From JBDWFY01 sp965275915 (GTDB taxonomy: Bacteria; Pseudomonadota; Alphaproteobacteria; Rhizobiales; Stappiaceae): a DNA stretch of 64,000 nt. Made by a program: the position numbers and the translations under genes. Location: NCBI GenBank assembly GCA_965275915.1, contig CBDHYI010000005.1, positions 186,001-250,000 of the forward strand. Direction: 5' to 3'. This document shows positions 25,216 to 34,107 of the stretch, piece after piece (positions within the stretch are counted from its first letter, which is position 1; every line of letters begins with the position of its first letter). The notes beneath the pieces were generated by a model. It was given only the letters and a program-made list of their open reading frames with translations. It was not told where the DNA came from and made no database searches.

Positions 25216-26208
25216 CTAGGCGGCGCCGGTCTTACGGCCAAGAACCAGCAGACCGGCGGCCACAATCAGGATCATCCCAGAAACAGTGGCAATTGTGGGT
25301 GAAATGCTGAAGAACACAATGTCCCAAACAGCGACAAACACCAGATAACTGTACTCAAACGCCGACACGGTGGATGGCGGTGCAGCCTGATATGCACCTG
25401 CCAGCATCATCCCGATCACGATGGCGAACCCCGCCAGCATTATCAGGACAAACCAGTCCGCAGGATCCACAGTCGACCAGACGCCGAAAATATAGGGATA
25501 TGCGTCGACCATCTCCCCTTGCGGGCTGAGCCAAAACAACATTGCACTCACGATCAGTGCGCCCGCCATCATGACGAGATTGAGTGAGAGCGCGATGGAC
25601 GCGAGCGGCAGACCCTGGCACTTTGTCCGCGTTGTAATATGCACGAAAGCATAAAACCCGGCGCCGATCACGGGTAAGACAGCCCAGAGTGAGAAGTCGT
25701 CCGAACTTGGCTGCAATAAGACGACCACGCCGGCAAATCCCAGGCACACACCGAACCAGCCAAGCGGTCCGACCGGTTCTTTGATGACATACGCTGACAG
25801 CAGCGTTACGAAAATCGGTGCAATATAGAGCGCCGCTCCGACCGTCGACAGACTCAGGAAAGGGATGGCTGCGTAGAACGCCATAAATGCCAGTGTGAAA
25901 AACACTGACCGCAGAAGAACCCAGCGTCCCAGCGCAGCTTTCACAATGCCCGGATGTGACCCCCGAAACCAGCATACAGCCAGAAGTATCGGGACGGCCA
26001 ACATGCCTCGCAGCGTAAAAATCTGCCACAGCGTCAGCTCGCTGCTGAAGAGTTTGAAGACCACATCCTGGATCGAAATTGCGAGCGCGGCCGCCAGGAC
26101 CAGCGAGACACCGCGCAGGACATTCTGAGGTCTTACTAAAACGCTGTCGCTCACCCTGCCCGCCGCACCGCTGATCTTCGATATCAAAGACGTATCGCAT
26201 TCGGACAA
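25216..26208 (-). CDS. EamA/DMT-family transporter
   Basis: A 330-residue integral membrane protein with two EamA repeats, about ten hydrophobic segments from residue 30 on, and the repeat signatures FTLRGMLAVPILLAV and LGWFGVCLGFAGVVVLL. The first about 25 residues are polar, and a later start may be real. Members export amino acids, nucleosides or metallophores, or import small solutes. It is divergent from a LysR gene with a large palindrome between, so that regulator probably controls it. Direction and substrate unknown. Confidence 0.87.
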   Translation of the reverse strand: MSECDTSLISKISGAAGRVSDSVLVRPQNVLRGVSLVLAAALAISIQDVVFKLFSSELTLWQIFTLRGMLAVPILLAVCWFRGSHPGIVKAALGRWVLLRSVFFTLAFMAFYAAIPFLSLSTVGAALYIAPIFVTLLSAYVIKEPVGPLGWFGVCLGFAGVVVLLQPSSDDFSLWAVLPVIGAGFYAFVHITTRTKCQGLPLASIALSLNLVMMAGALIVSAMLFWLSPQGEMVDAYPYIFGVWSTVDPADWFVLIMLAGFAIVIGMMLAGAYQAAPPSTVSAFEYSYLVFVAVWDIVFFSISPTIATVSGMILIVAAGLLVLGRKTGAA

Positions 26209-26236
26209 GTTTGAGAATAGATTGCAGACTGAAGCA

Positions 26237-26259
26237 ATTATTTAATATAATTAAATAAT
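26237..26259. promoter_or_regulatory. Perfect AT-only palindrome over the lysR start codon
   Basis: ATTATTTAAT (26237-26246), ATA, then ATTAAATAAT (26250-26259) form a perfect 10-bp-arm inverted repeat made only of A and T. It lies between the divergent EamA and LysR genes and its last two bases are the first two of the lysR ATG. The length and place suit a LysR binding site controlling both genes, and occupancy would also block lysR translation start or transcription. Seen directly; function inferred. Confidence 0.5.
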
Positions 26260-27169
26260 GGAACGCATTCCCACGCCCGGTATTGAAGTATTTCTGACCG
26301 TTGTCCGCGAAGGGTCCATGCGGGCGGCCGCCGACGCTCTTGGCGTGGGCGCACCGGCTGTCAGCCTGCAGCTGAAATCCCTTGAAGACAGGCTGGGTGT
26401 GCCTCTGTTGCATCGCACCACCCGCAATGTTGAGATGACGGAGGCCGGCCGTGTGCTTTTTGATGCGGCGGCACCCGCGCACCGCGATCTGGTCTATGCG
26501 GTCCAAAAGACCCGGGCAATGTCAAAGTCGGCCACCGGAACACTCAGAATGAGCCTTTCGCGCGGGGCTTACATGGCCGCAATTGCCCCTGTTCTGGACA
26601 CATTTTTTTTAAAACATCCCGGCATCAAGCTCGACCTGTCATGGAATGAAGAACTGGTCGACATCGTTCAAAAGGGATTTCATGCCGGCATTCGCATGGG
26701 CGATGTTTTGGCGCAGAACATGATTGCCGTGCGTGTTACACCGGCAATCAAGTCGGCTTTCTTTGCGGCACCGTCCTACCTTGAAAAGCACGGGCGACCG
26801 CAAACTCCGACAGACTTGTTTAACCACCTGTGCATTCGACACAGGCAGCCGACATCAGGCGCTCTGCGCGAATGGTGGGTCTGCGAAAACGGCCAGGACA
26901 AACGGATAGACCCGCCCGCTCGCCTGATCTTCGATTCTGCTGCGGGTGTCATCCAGGCGGCATGCGAAGGTCTTGGTGTCGGCTGGTCCATGCGTGTGAC
27001 GATGGAGGATCACCTTGAGACCGGTAAGCTGGAAATGCTCCTTGACCCTTTCACCAAAGACCTTCCGCCGTTCTACATCTACTATCCCGAGCAGAACAAA
27101 CGGGTGGAGTGCCTCAGGCTCTTTGTCAGCTTCCTCAAATCCCATCTGAAAACGCACCCGCACCGCTGA
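26258..27169 (+). CDS. LysR-family transcriptional regulator
   Basis: A 303-residue LTTR: MERIPTPGIEVFLTVVREGSMRAAADALGVGAPAVSLQLKSLEDRLGVPLLHRTTRNVEMTEAG is a full wHTH plus linker helix, and residues about 90-300 are the effector domain (GFHAGIRMGD, VIQAACEGLGVGWSMR). It is divergent from an EamA transporter with a 23-bp palindrome at its start codon, and converges on a second EamA gene across a strong hairpin. Likely regulator of the divergent transporter. Confidence 0.9.
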   Translation: MERIPTPGIEVFLTVVREGSMRAAADALGVGAPAVSLQLKSLEDRLGVPLLHRTTRNVEMTEAGRVLFDAAAPAHRDLVYAVQKTRAMSKSATGTLRMSLSRGAYMAAIAPVLDTFFLKHPGIKLDLSWNEELVDIVQKGFHAGIRMGDVLAQNMIAVRVTPAIKSAFFAAPSYLEKHGRPQTPTDLFNHLCIRHRQPTSGALREWWVCENGQDKRIDPPARLIFDSAAGVIQAACEGLGVGWSMRVTMEDHLETGKLEMLLDPFTKDLPPFYIYYPEQNKRVECLRLFVSFLKSHLKTHPHR

Positions 27170-27245
27170 CATCACATTCATATCGGCAATTTGGAATGAC
27201 GCTGCCGATCATAACAGCAAAATCCTTGTCTGATTTTCTCTCCGA

Positions 27246-27270
27246 AAAAGCGGCCCGAAAGGCCGCATTT
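27246..27270 (-). terminator. Rho-independent terminator between convergent genes
   Basis: GCGGCC (27250-27255), loop CGAAA, GGCCGC (27261-27266). On the minus strand the stem is followed by TTTTTC, an ideal tract for ending the ABC-EamA operon; on the plus strand it is followed by ATTTAA and could also end lysR. It overlaps the last bases of the EamA gene at 27269. Confidence 0.7.
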
Positions 27271-28174
27271 AATGCGCCGCTTTCGGCTCCTTCCTGTTCT
27301 CTCTGCCTTCCGCCGCCGCAAGGGCGGCGCCTGCAAGCACAAGCGGAGCCGCCAGAAGAAACGAGGTGGATAGCGGCAACCTGAATATCAGCAGGTCCGC
27401 CGCGAGCGGCCAAAGCAGCGCCATATATTCAAATGGCGCCAAGCGTGAGGCTTCGGCATAGCGAAAGGCAAGCGTCATCGCGATGTGAGCGAACCCGCCA
27501 AACAGTCCGGAGGCAATCAGAAGGACCAGTGTCCGTCCGTCAGGGATGATCCATCCGGAAGGAAGCGTCAACAGCGCACCAAGCATCGAAGCCACAACGA
27601 AGTACAAAGCGATCGCGCCGGGACTTTCCGTGCGGTTCAGACTGCGCACCATGATCAGAGCGAGCGCGGAGAGGACGGCTGACAGCAATCCAAGAATGTA
27701 GCCCGTCAAGCGCGCCTCACCTGCCCCGCCTGCATTCAATTCCGGCCAAACCAAAACGATGACACCGGCAAAGCCGAGCGCAACGCCACCGGCACGCCAG
27801 ACGGTCATTCGTTCCGATAGAAGGAAGACCGCAGCAATTGCCATAAGCACCGGTGACAGCTGTGCGATCAGGATTGCCTCCGCCACATTCAATCGTGCGA
27901 TTGCAGCGAACGATGCGAACAGCGCCAGTGCCCCGAAGCCCGATCGCATCAGATGATCAAGCGGCCTCTTTGTTGCCAGTCCTTGCGGAAACTCCCCTCT
28001 TACCCATAGGAATACGATCAGCGGTATCAGAGCAAAGAACGAGCGGAAAAAAACGATTTCGCCCAGCGGCACATCTTCGCTCACGGCCTTTACACTGATA
28101 AACATGCCGGCACCAAACAGGCCGGACAGGATGCGTAGGGCGATGCCCAGCCCGGGGCGGTCCATACCGCTCAT
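27269..28174 (-). CDS. EamA/DMT-family transporter coupled to an ABC importer operon
   Basis: A 301-residue membrane protein starting MSGMDRPGLGIALRIL (28174; ATGA overlap with the upstream permease stop). Two EamA repeats give about ten membrane segments, with signatures PLGEIVFFRSFFALIPLI and VWRAGGVALGFAGVIVLVWP. It is the last gene of a peptide/nickel ABC importer operon. Exporters of this family release opine metallophores in some bacteria (CntI of the pseudopaline system), so export of a chelator that the ABC system re-imports is possible, but the gene could equally move an unrelated solute. The frame extends upstream to 28240 without a good RBS. Confidence 0.87.
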   Translation of the reverse strand: MSGMDRPGLGIALRILSGLFGAGMFISVKAVSEDVPLGEIVFFRSFFALIPLIVFLWVRGEFPQGLATKRPLDHLMRSGFGALALFASFAAIARLNVAEAILIAQLSPVLMAIAAVFLLSERMTVWRAGGVALGFAGVIVLVWPELNAGGAGEARLTGYILGLLSAVLSALALIMVRSLNRTESPGAIALYFVVASMLGALLTLPSGWIIPDGRTLVLLIASGLFGGFAHIAMTLAFRYAEASRLAPFEYMALLWPLAADLLIFRLPLSTSFLLAAPLVLAGAALAAAEGRENRKEPKAAH

Positions 28175-28962
28175 GCCAGGCTCTTTTGAGCCAGGGCATC
28201 GCGCAATGCGTCTCCGGCCAGGTTTATGGCCAGAACGCAACTGACAACGGCAAGACCGGGCCAGATCATCTGCAGCGGGGTGGAGCGCATATGGATACGT
28301 GCGTCAAGAAGCATCGTGCCCCATTCCGGCAAGGGCGGTTGCACGCCAAACCCCAGAAAGCCGAGGGCCGAAATACCCAGGATCGCGCGGGCAAACATTC
28401 CGGTCCAGACCACGGTCAGCGACGGAAGCAGTGATGGAAGGTAGTGCCAGCGTGCGATCGACGGCAAGGATGCGCCGGCGAGCCTGGCCTGGACCACATA
28501 GCCGCGTGTGCCAAGAGAAAGACCGATGCCCCTCGCGACCCGGGCATAGCGCATCCATCCGGTGACACTCAGCGCAAAGATCAAGCTGGTTGTACCGGCC
28601 CCCAGGAGTCCGGCGATCACCACAGCGGCCACGAGTTCGGGAAACGCCAGGAAGGTATCGGTTGTCCGCATAACCGCACAGTCAGCAAACCTGCCCCCGA
28701 GCGCCGCCGAAAGCCCGACGAGGGTCCCGGCGACGAGACCGATAATGGAGATCAGAAACGCCAGCCCGAGCGACCAGCGTGCGCCATAGAGCAGACGGGA
28801 AAGGATATCCCGCCCCAAGGCATCGGTCCCAAGAAGCCAGGTTTCGCCCGGAGGCTGCAACCGGTTCGGTATGTTGATGGCTGCCGGATCATAAGGCGCG
28901 AGCGTCGGCCCCAATAGCGCGAGAAGAACCAAAACGATGACCAGAACAATGACGCTACGCAT
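28171..28962 (-). CDS. Peptide/nickel-type ABC transporter, permease subunit 2 (DppC/NikC-like)
   Basis: About 263 residues starting MRSVIVLVIVLVLLALLGPTLAPYDP at ATG 28962, with GGAG six bases upstream; TTG 28986 is a possible earlier start. It has the NikC/DppC layout: PPGETWLLGTDALGRDILSRLLYGARWSL after the first membrane helix, five further helices, and the EAA loop VVQARLAGASLPSIARWHYLPSLLP that docks on the ATPase. It overlaps the preceding permease by 8 bp and the EamA gene by ATGA. Works with the other four subunits in importing a peptide-like or metal-complex substrate. Confidence 0.9.
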   Translation of the reverse strand: MRSVIVLVIVLVLLALLGPTLAPYDPAAINIPNRLQPPGETWLLGTDALGRDILSRLLYGARWSLGLAFLISIIGLVAGTLVGLSAALGGRFADCAVMRTTDTFLAFPELVAAVVIAGLLGAGTTSLIFALSVTGWMRYARVARGIGLSLGTRGYVVQARLAGASLPSIARWHYLPSLLPSLTVVWTGMFARAILGISALGFLGFGVQPPLPEWGTMLLDARIHMRSTPLQMIWPGLAVVSCVLAINLAGDALRDALAQKSLA

Positions 28963-29893
28963 CCTGGTCTCCAATGCGCGGGTCAATCAGGCGGTAGAAC
29001 AGGTCAATCAATAAGTTCACGATCACAAAAAGCAGTGCTGCAAAGATCACCACCGCCTGCGCCTTGGGGAAGTCGCGGGCTTCGATTGCGCCCACAAGAA
29101 AGCTGCCTAGTCCGGGACGCGCGAATATCACCTCGACCATCACCGCCCCTTCCAGAAGAAAGGCAAGTTCCAGCCCGAAAACCGTAACCACCGGGATCGC
29201 GGCATGGGGGGCAATATGATCGCGTCCGACGATCTGATCCGGAACGCCGCGCCGTCTGAAGGCCGGCAGGAAGGACTGTCCCCGCGCCTCCAGAATGCCG
29301 GACCGGATGATCCGGGTCAGCGACGCCGCAACGCCCAGTCCAAGGGTCAATGCGGGCAGGATCGCGTGGGCCGGGGTCCGTGCACCCATGGCAGGCAGCC
29401 AGGACAGCTTGACCGCAAACAGAAGAATGAGCAAAAGGCCCAGCCAGTAAGCCGGAATAGCCGCGCCTAGCGAAGCAAGGGCGACGGCACCGCGGTCAAT
29501 CCATCCCCCGGGGCGCATCGTGGCAAAAATCGCAAGAGGCACAGAGATCGCAAGCCCGATGGCCAAGCCCGCAAGCGCCAGCGGTACTGTGTAGGAAACA
29601 GCGCCCATAAGTTCGGGAAGAACAGGCCGACCGCTCACAGATGAGTTGCCGAAATCCCCGGCGAGGATCGGCCCGATCCAGGCTTGGAACGCGGGCCAGA
29701 ACCCGGCGTTTAGCCCCGTTTCTGCGCGGATACGGTCGACAATATCTGCGGACACAACCGCATCGTACCGAGCCATGGCAATGGCCAGGGCGGGGTCTCC
29801 GGGCGCATTCCAAAGGAGCGCAAAGGTGGCCAGAGCCGTTCCGGTCAACACAACCGCGGCACGAAGCAGGAGCCCGAACAACACCTGCGTCAC
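28955..29893 (-). CDS. Peptide/nickel-type ABC transporter, permease subunit 1 (DppB/NikB-like)
   Basis: A 312-residue permease. An N-terminal membrane helix is followed by a periplasmic stretch (ALLWNAPGDPALAIA ... GDFGNSS) and five helices, with the ABC-type coupling region RSGILEARGQSFLPAFRRRG. It starts with GTG 29893, overlapping the ATPase stop by GTGA. The conserved NAPGDPA motif is typical of DppB/NikB. Probable partner of the next gene in forming the membrane channel. Confidence 0.9.
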   Translation of the reverse strand: MTQVLFGLLLRAAVVLTGTALATFALLWNAPGDPALAIAMARYDAVVSADIVDRIRAETGLNAGFWPAFQAWIGPILAGDFGNSSVSGRPVLPELMGAVSYTVPLALAGLAIGLAISVPLAIFATMRPGGWIDRGAVALASLGAAIPAYWLGLLLILLFAVKLSWLPAMGARTPAHAILPALTLGLGVAASLTRIIRSGILEARGQSFLPAFRRRGVPDQIVGRDHIAPHAAIPVVTVFGLELAFLLEGAVMVEVIFARPGLGSFLVGAIEARDFPKAQAVVIFAALLFVIVNLLIDLFYRLIDPRIGDQDA

Positions 29894-30615
29894 GCCACCA
29901 ACTCCAGGGCCCCAAGGGAGAAGGCCGCATCGCGAAGCGTCCGACCGTAAGCTGTCTGAGGCGCTTCGACAAAAGCCTGAGCCGTTGCGAACTCTTCGAC
30001 ATGCCCGCCACGAAGCACCGCAATCTCATCGCCGTAAGCCGCCGCGTAACCCAAATCATGGGTCACGATCAGTGCCGCGAACCCTTCTTCCGCCTGTAAA
30101 TCGGCGATCAGACGCGCCGTATGTTTCTGGGTGACAGCATCAAGTGCGGAGAGCGGTTCGTCAAACAGAACCAGCGCCGGAGATGCGGTCAGCGCGCGCA
30201 GGATGCCGACTCGCTGCGCCTGACCGATTGACACTTCGTTCGGGCGCCGATCCAGAAGGTCAGGCGGCAGTTCCAGTCCATCGCATAATCTTTCCAACCG
30301 GCCCGGCTGCTGTGTCAATTTGCGCGCCGCAAGTGGCTCGGTGACGGACCGGCGCAGGCTCAGCGCAGGATTGAAAGCAGCGCGCGGCTCCTGCATCACA
30401 AGCGCCGGATGACAGTGGCGAACAGGTGCGTTCATCCATGTAACCTGGCCCTTTGACAGTTTCACGAGACCCAGGATCGCGGCAAGCAGCGTGGATTTTC
30501 CCGCGCCGCTTTCACCCACGACCGCCAAAGTCTTTGCCGCGGAGAGCGACAGTGTCACATCGTGCAATGTCGCGTTCCGGCCCCGCATCACGGAAACATT
30601 TTCAAGCTTCAACAT
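29890..30615 (-). CDS. Peptide/nickel-type ABC transporter, ATP-binding protein
   Basis: A 241-residue ATPase. Walker A is VVGESGAGKSTLL (near 33-45), the Q-loop VMQEPRAAFNP, the signature NEVSIGQAQRVGILRAL (SIGQ in place of SGGQ), Walker B ALVLFDEPLSALD and the H-loop IVTHDLGYAAAY. It is shorter than the about 320 residues of DppD/OppD and lacks their C-terminal peptide-transporter extension, which makes it NikD/NikE- or Cnt-like. It overlaps the preceding ATPase gene by 7 bp. Confidence 0.9.
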   Translation of the reverse strand: MLKLENVSVMRGRNATLHDVTLSLSAAKTLAVVGESGAGKSTLLAAILGLVKLSKGQVTWMNAPVRHCHPALVMQEPRAAFNPALSLRRSVTEPLAARKLTQQPGRLERLCDGLELPPDLLDRRPNEVSIGQAQRVGILRALTASPALVLFDEPLSALDAVTQKHTARLIADLQAEEGFAALIVTHDLGYAAAYGDEIAVLRGGHVEEFATAQAFVEAPQTAYGRTLRDAAFSLGALELVA

Positions 30616-31292
30616 GGCAGGGTAAGCCAGTTACGATGGGCCGACAGCGATCTGGCTTCAGGTGTTTGGGGCGTTTCCAGCAGCCTGTGCGTCGGAGCGT
30701 CTTCTGCAATTCTGCCATCGTGCATTACCATCAAACGATCGACACGGCGAGCTGCAAGGCCCAGGTCGTGGGTTATGAGTATCATCGCCGTTTGTCCCTC
30801 CGACAGGTGGTCTTCCAGCAAATCCATGGTTCTGGCAGCCACCACCGGATCGAGCGCTGATGTGGGTTCATCAAGAACCAGAAGATCGGGCGTTCCCATC
30901 AGGGCCATGGCAATGACAAAACGCTGCTGCATGCCCCGGCTCCATCCCCATGGCCGTTTGCGCAAATCGCCGCCCTCAATCCGAAGCGCGCGGAAAAGCG
31001 CTTGCCGCCTTTCCCGATCCGGTTTCAGGCCAAGGGCACGCTCTGCTTCCGTCCAGTGGAAGCTCAGGCTTCGGAGCGGATCCAGCGCCTCATCCGGACT
31101 TTGCGGAACATGAGCCACGCTTTGACCCCGCGCACGCAAGTCGTCCACCAGCGCATGGCCAAGAGTGGACTTTCCCGAGCCCGAGGCTCCGACCAGTCCG
31201 ATCTTTTCACCGGCTCTTATGCTTAGGGACGTCGGGTGCAGAATGGTCCGACCCGAACGGCATGCGCTCAGGCCGGTGACAGTGAGCGTCAT
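30609..31292 (-). CDS. Peptide/nickel-type ABC transporter, second ATP-binding protein
   Basis: A 227-residue ATPase. Walker A GLVGASGSGKSTLGHAL (near 33-49), Q-loop VPQSPDEALDPL, signature WSRGMQQRFVIAMAL (diverged from LSGGQ), Walker B LLVLDEPTSALD and ITHDLGLAARR. Like its partner it is short, without the oligopeptide C-terminal extension. It starts within the end of the binding-protein gene (ATGA 31289-31292). Two distinct ATPases in one importer are normal for this class. Confidence 0.9.
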   Translation of the reverse strand: MTLTVTGLSACRSGRTILHPTSLSIRAGEKIGLVGASGSGKSTLGHALVDDLRARGQSVAHVPQSPDEALDPLRSLSFHWTEAERALGLKPDRERRQALFRALRIEGGDLRKRPWGWSRGMQQRFVIAMALMGTPDLLVLDEPTSALDPVVAARTMDLLEDHLSEGQTAMILITHDLGLAARRVDRLMVMHDGRIAEDAPTHRLLETPQTPEARSLSAHRNWLTLPC

Positions 31293-32815
31293 TCCTTGAG
31301 TGTCACCTCGTGGGTCATCCAGTAGGTTTCTGTCGGATGCACTTTGTAGCCGGTCAGACCGGGCCGGGCGACATTGACCTGACTTACATGGAAGACAGGG
31401 ATAAGCGCAGCATCGGCAGCAATGATTTTCTGAACATCGTCGTAAATCAACTCCCGTTTTTCCTGGTCAAAGGTCAGCCGGCCCTCTGCCAGCAGCTTAT
31501 CCAATTCCGCATTGGAATAACCGCCGGCGTTGGACCCCGCCCCTGTTTTCACCAGTGCTTCGGGAAACGCACCCGGATCGCCTTGAGGCGTGCTGACCCA
31601 GGCCTGAAGAAACAGGTCCGCAGTGCCCTCGGCGATGGCGTCGTTGCTGGCACCGTACTCACCGACGTGGACATTCGCGGTGATCCCGATTGCCTGAAGG
31701 AATGCCTGTGTCAGTTCGGCTGTCGGCGGCAGAGCTGCGCGGGACGAGTATGTTACAATGTCGATCTCAAGCGGTGCTCCATCCAGCATCCAGCGTCCGC
31801 CGTCCTTGATCGCTCCGGCTTCGGCCAGCAGCTTCTCTGCGGTGGTCGGATCATAGACTGGAGCAATGTCCGCAGCCCAACCAAGTCCGGCCGGAAAGAT
31901 CGTCCCCGCCGGCACACCGCCGACGCCCGCCAATGTTGCATCCACAACACCCTGACGGTCGATGGCCATGGATACGGCGCGCCGGATCAGAGGATTGGCC
32001 ATCGGACCGTTGGCCGTATTGACCGAATAGAAGTAAAGACGCGTTGTCGGCGCGGAAAAACCCTGGGCACCCGTGCTTTGAATGCGCTCAAAATCGGCTT
32101 CGGGATAGTTGATCACCATATCGACCTCGCCCGCTTCAAAGGCCAAAGCGGCGGATGCCGGATCTGCGGTCGCAACCACACGGATCTCCGCCAGGCCCGG
32201 TTTGCCCAGGCGATAATCCGGATTAGCCTCGACCCGGTACAATTGCACCGGCACGGCTTCCTTAAAGACAAAAGGACCGGTCGCGTTGATCGGAAACGCA
32301 TCGGATGCAGGCCCAAGCACGGCAATACCGGGCTCGGACAGCGTCCAGGGGAATGCGGCATTCGGCGAGTTTGTCTCAAAGATGATCACGCGGTCGCCGT
32401 CCGCCGTCATGCCGGCAAGATCGAGAAGGCTGGCGATCCGCGCGTTATGGCCGGGGTGGCCTTCCTGCGAGATAGGCGCGATTGCATCAATCACGGACTG
32501 TGCGGTGACGGGCGAACCGTCGTGGAACAGCACACCGTCACGGAGTGTCAGACGCCAGGTCGTTGGAGCCGTTTGTTTGATGCTCTCGGCAACCCTTGGA
32601 TAAAGCTTCAGATCGTAATCGATGCCCATCAGCGTTTCCGTCACACCGGTCTGATTGGAAAGCCATCCATTGTAGCGTGCGCGCGGATCGGGCGTTTCGT
32701 TTTCAGGACCGCCCGCTGCGATCGTAAGACTTCCCTCCTGCGCGGTGGCCGGAAATACGAGACCCAGTACCAAAAAGACGGCAACAGCAAGCCGTGTCAA
32801 AATGGGCATGTTCAT
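31289..32815 (-). CDS. Family 5 ABC solute-binding protein (NikA/DppA-like)
   Basis: About 508 residues, start MNMPILTRLAV at 32815, set by GAGAGGGGA six bases upstream. A signal peptide (AVAVFLVLGLVFPATAQEG) sends it to the periplasm. The SBP_bac_5 signatures are PRVAESIKQTAPTTWRLTLRDGVLFHDGSPVTAQSVIDAI near 85-125, FPINATGPFVF and NPLIRRAVSMAIDRQGVV. It captures a peptide, opine or metal chelate for the downstream permease and ATPases. The short ATPases and a Zur-like site upstream favour metal or metallophore uptake, but no ligand residue can be assigned by eye. Confidence 0.9.
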   Translation of the reverse strand: MNMPILTRLAVAVFLVLGLVFPATAQEGSLTIAAGGPENETPDPRARYNGWLSNQTGVTETLMGIDYDLKLYPRVAESIKQTAPTTWRLTLRDGVLFHDGSPVTAQSVIDAIAPISQEGHPGHNARIASLLDLAGMTADGDRVIIFETNSPNAAFPWTLSEPGIAVLGPASDAFPINATGPFVFKEAVPVQLYRVEANPDYRLGKPGLAEIRVVATADPASAALAFEAGEVDMVINYPEADFERIQSTGAQGFSAPTTRLYFYSVNTANGPMANPLIRRAVSMAIDRQGVVDATLAGVGGVPAGTIFPAGLGWAADIAPVYDPTTAEKLLAEAGAIKDGGRWMLDGAPLEIDIVTYSSRAALPPTAELTQAFLQAIGITANVHVGEYGASNDAIAEGTADLFLQAWVSTPQGDPGAFPEALVKTGAGSNAGGYSNAELDKLLAEGRLTFDQEKRELIYDDVQKIIAADAALIPVFHVSQVNVARPGLTGYKVHPTETYWMTHEVTLKE

Positions 32816-32950
32816 TTTTTCCCCTCTCATCCGGTGATCAGCGCGCTTCGTCACGGCTCATCCGCGTCGATTTTGGCTTTAGGTTCAGGCCCTGTTATCG
32901 AGCCTCCCGATGTGTCATGCGAGTAGCGCAGTTACCCGGTTTAAGCAACA

Positions 32951-32973
32951 GATTTGTTACTTTATAACATTTC
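32951..32973 (-). promoter_or_regulatory. Zur-like zinc-regulator box upstream of ABC-EamA operon
   Basis: The minus-strand 23-mer from 32973 to 32951 begins GAAATGTTATAA and ends GTAACAAATC. Against the gammaproteobacterial Zur consensus as I remember it (GAAATGTTATA-N-TATAACATTTC) it agrees at 19 of 23 positions; against the shorter Agrobacterium-group consensus about 14 of 18. It is 136 bp upstream of the binding-protein ATG, in the only sizeable gap before the operon. It predicts zinc-repressed expression. Seen by eye only. Confidence 0.5.
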
Positions 32974-33045
32974 CAACAGCCGCCGGATTTATGGGGCCAT
33001 ACCCTAATGAGACACAATCGCCGGACTGACGCCCCTTCCCCGGCT

Positions 33046-34086
33046 TCACTGTCGGCGTCGCCGCAAAAGCCAGACGAAAAACATCCCCCCGATCAGGCCG
33101 GTTACGATACCGATCGGCATATCCTCAGGTGCCATGATGGTGCGCGCGATGATGTCGGCCCACAGCAGAAATATGGCACCGAAAAGCGCACTGATCGGAA
33201 TGACACGCCGATAGTCTCCACCGACCAGCAGGCGCACGATGTGGGGTACCATCAGGCCGACAAAGCCGATCACTCCGGAAAACGCGACCATAACGCCGGT
33301 AATCAGAGCGCCCACCACAAACGTTTCCAGCCGGAACCGCTCGACGGGAATGCCGAGCGTCGCGGCCGTTTCATCGCCGACTGTCATGGCGTTGAGCTGG
33401 CCGGAGCGAAACCAGAGCCACAGTCCGCAGGCGATCAGAATGACCAGCGGATAGATGAGTTGGGACCACTGTGCCAATCCCAGTCCGCCCAGCATCCAGA
33501 AGATAACAGTATGGACTGCGCGCGGGTCACCGAGGAAAATCAGGGCGTTGGCAAGAGCCATCACGATGAAGGACACGGCCACACCGACCAGCACCAGGCG
33601 GTCCGCTGTTGCGGCGTCGGCGGTCCGGGCAACACCCAGGACAATGCCCGTGGTCACAAGGGAACCGGCGAAGGCAAGAAGCGGCACCGTGAGCGGTCCC
33701 AAGATCAAGCCGGTGTGCAGAAGGGCAAGGATTGCCCCGAACGCGCCGCCGGAAGAAATTCCCAACAGATGCGGGTCCGCCAGCGCATTGCGCGTTACCG
33801 CCTGAAGGCTCGCACCGACAAGAGCCAGTCCTGCGCCGACCAGCGCGGCAAGAAGTGCGCGGGGAAAGCGGATATCCCAAACGATTGCGTCCCGCCCCGC
33901 CGACCATGTTTGTTCAATCAGGTCCGGCGCAAGCTTCCCCGCAATGATGCCCCAGACGGTCGATGCGGGGATTGAAATGGCCCCCACACCGATGGCGACG
34001 GTCACCGAGATCAGCAGCACGATGAGGCCGAAGAGCCCCGTCGACGTAAAAACCGTGAGCGATTTGAGCCGCGCGTCTGAAGGCAT
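33046..34086 (-). CDS. FecCD/BtuC-type ABC transporter permease
   Basis: A 346-residue permease with about ten membrane helices. Family signatures: WDIRFPRALLAALVGAGLALVGASLQAVTRNALADPHLLGISSGGAFGAI near 68-118, FWMLGGLGLAQW, and FVGLMVPHIVRLLVGGDYRRVIPISALFGA near 265-295. It is the last gene of the cobalamin-riboswitch operon, 21 bp after the binding protein. Such permeases carry iron siderophores, haem, cobalamin or other corrinoids; the riboswitch argues for a corrinoid or cobalt compound. Confidence 0.92.
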   Translation of the reverse strand: MPSDARLKSLTVFTSTGLFGLIVLLISVTVAIGVGAISIPASTVWGIIAGKLAPDLIEQTWSAGRDAIVWDIRFPRALLAALVGAGLALVGASLQAVTRNALADPHLLGISSGGAFGAILALLHTGLILGPLTVPLLAFAGSLVTTGIVLGVARTADAATADRLVLVGVAVSFIVMALANALIFLGDPRAVHTVIFWMLGGLGLAQWSQLIYPLVILIACGLWLWFRSGQLNAMTVGDETAATLGIPVERFRLETFVVGALITGVMVAFSGVIGFVGLMVPHIVRLLVGGDYRRVIPISALFGAIFLLWADIIARTIMAPEDMPIGIVTGLIGGMFFVWLLRRRRQ

Positions 34087-34107
34087 GCTGACGATCCCGG
34101 TCGCGCC

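Noticed and set aside
31310..32926. 538-codon open frame on the plus strand
   Set aside because: It is entirely antisense to the ABC binding-protein gene, which has a signal peptide, family motifs and a good RBS. The plus-strand product has no recognisable domain.
33007..33975. 322-codon plus-strand frame rich in Gln, His and Arg
   Set aside because: Antisense shadow of the FecCD permease; the minus-strand gene has clear helices and motifs.
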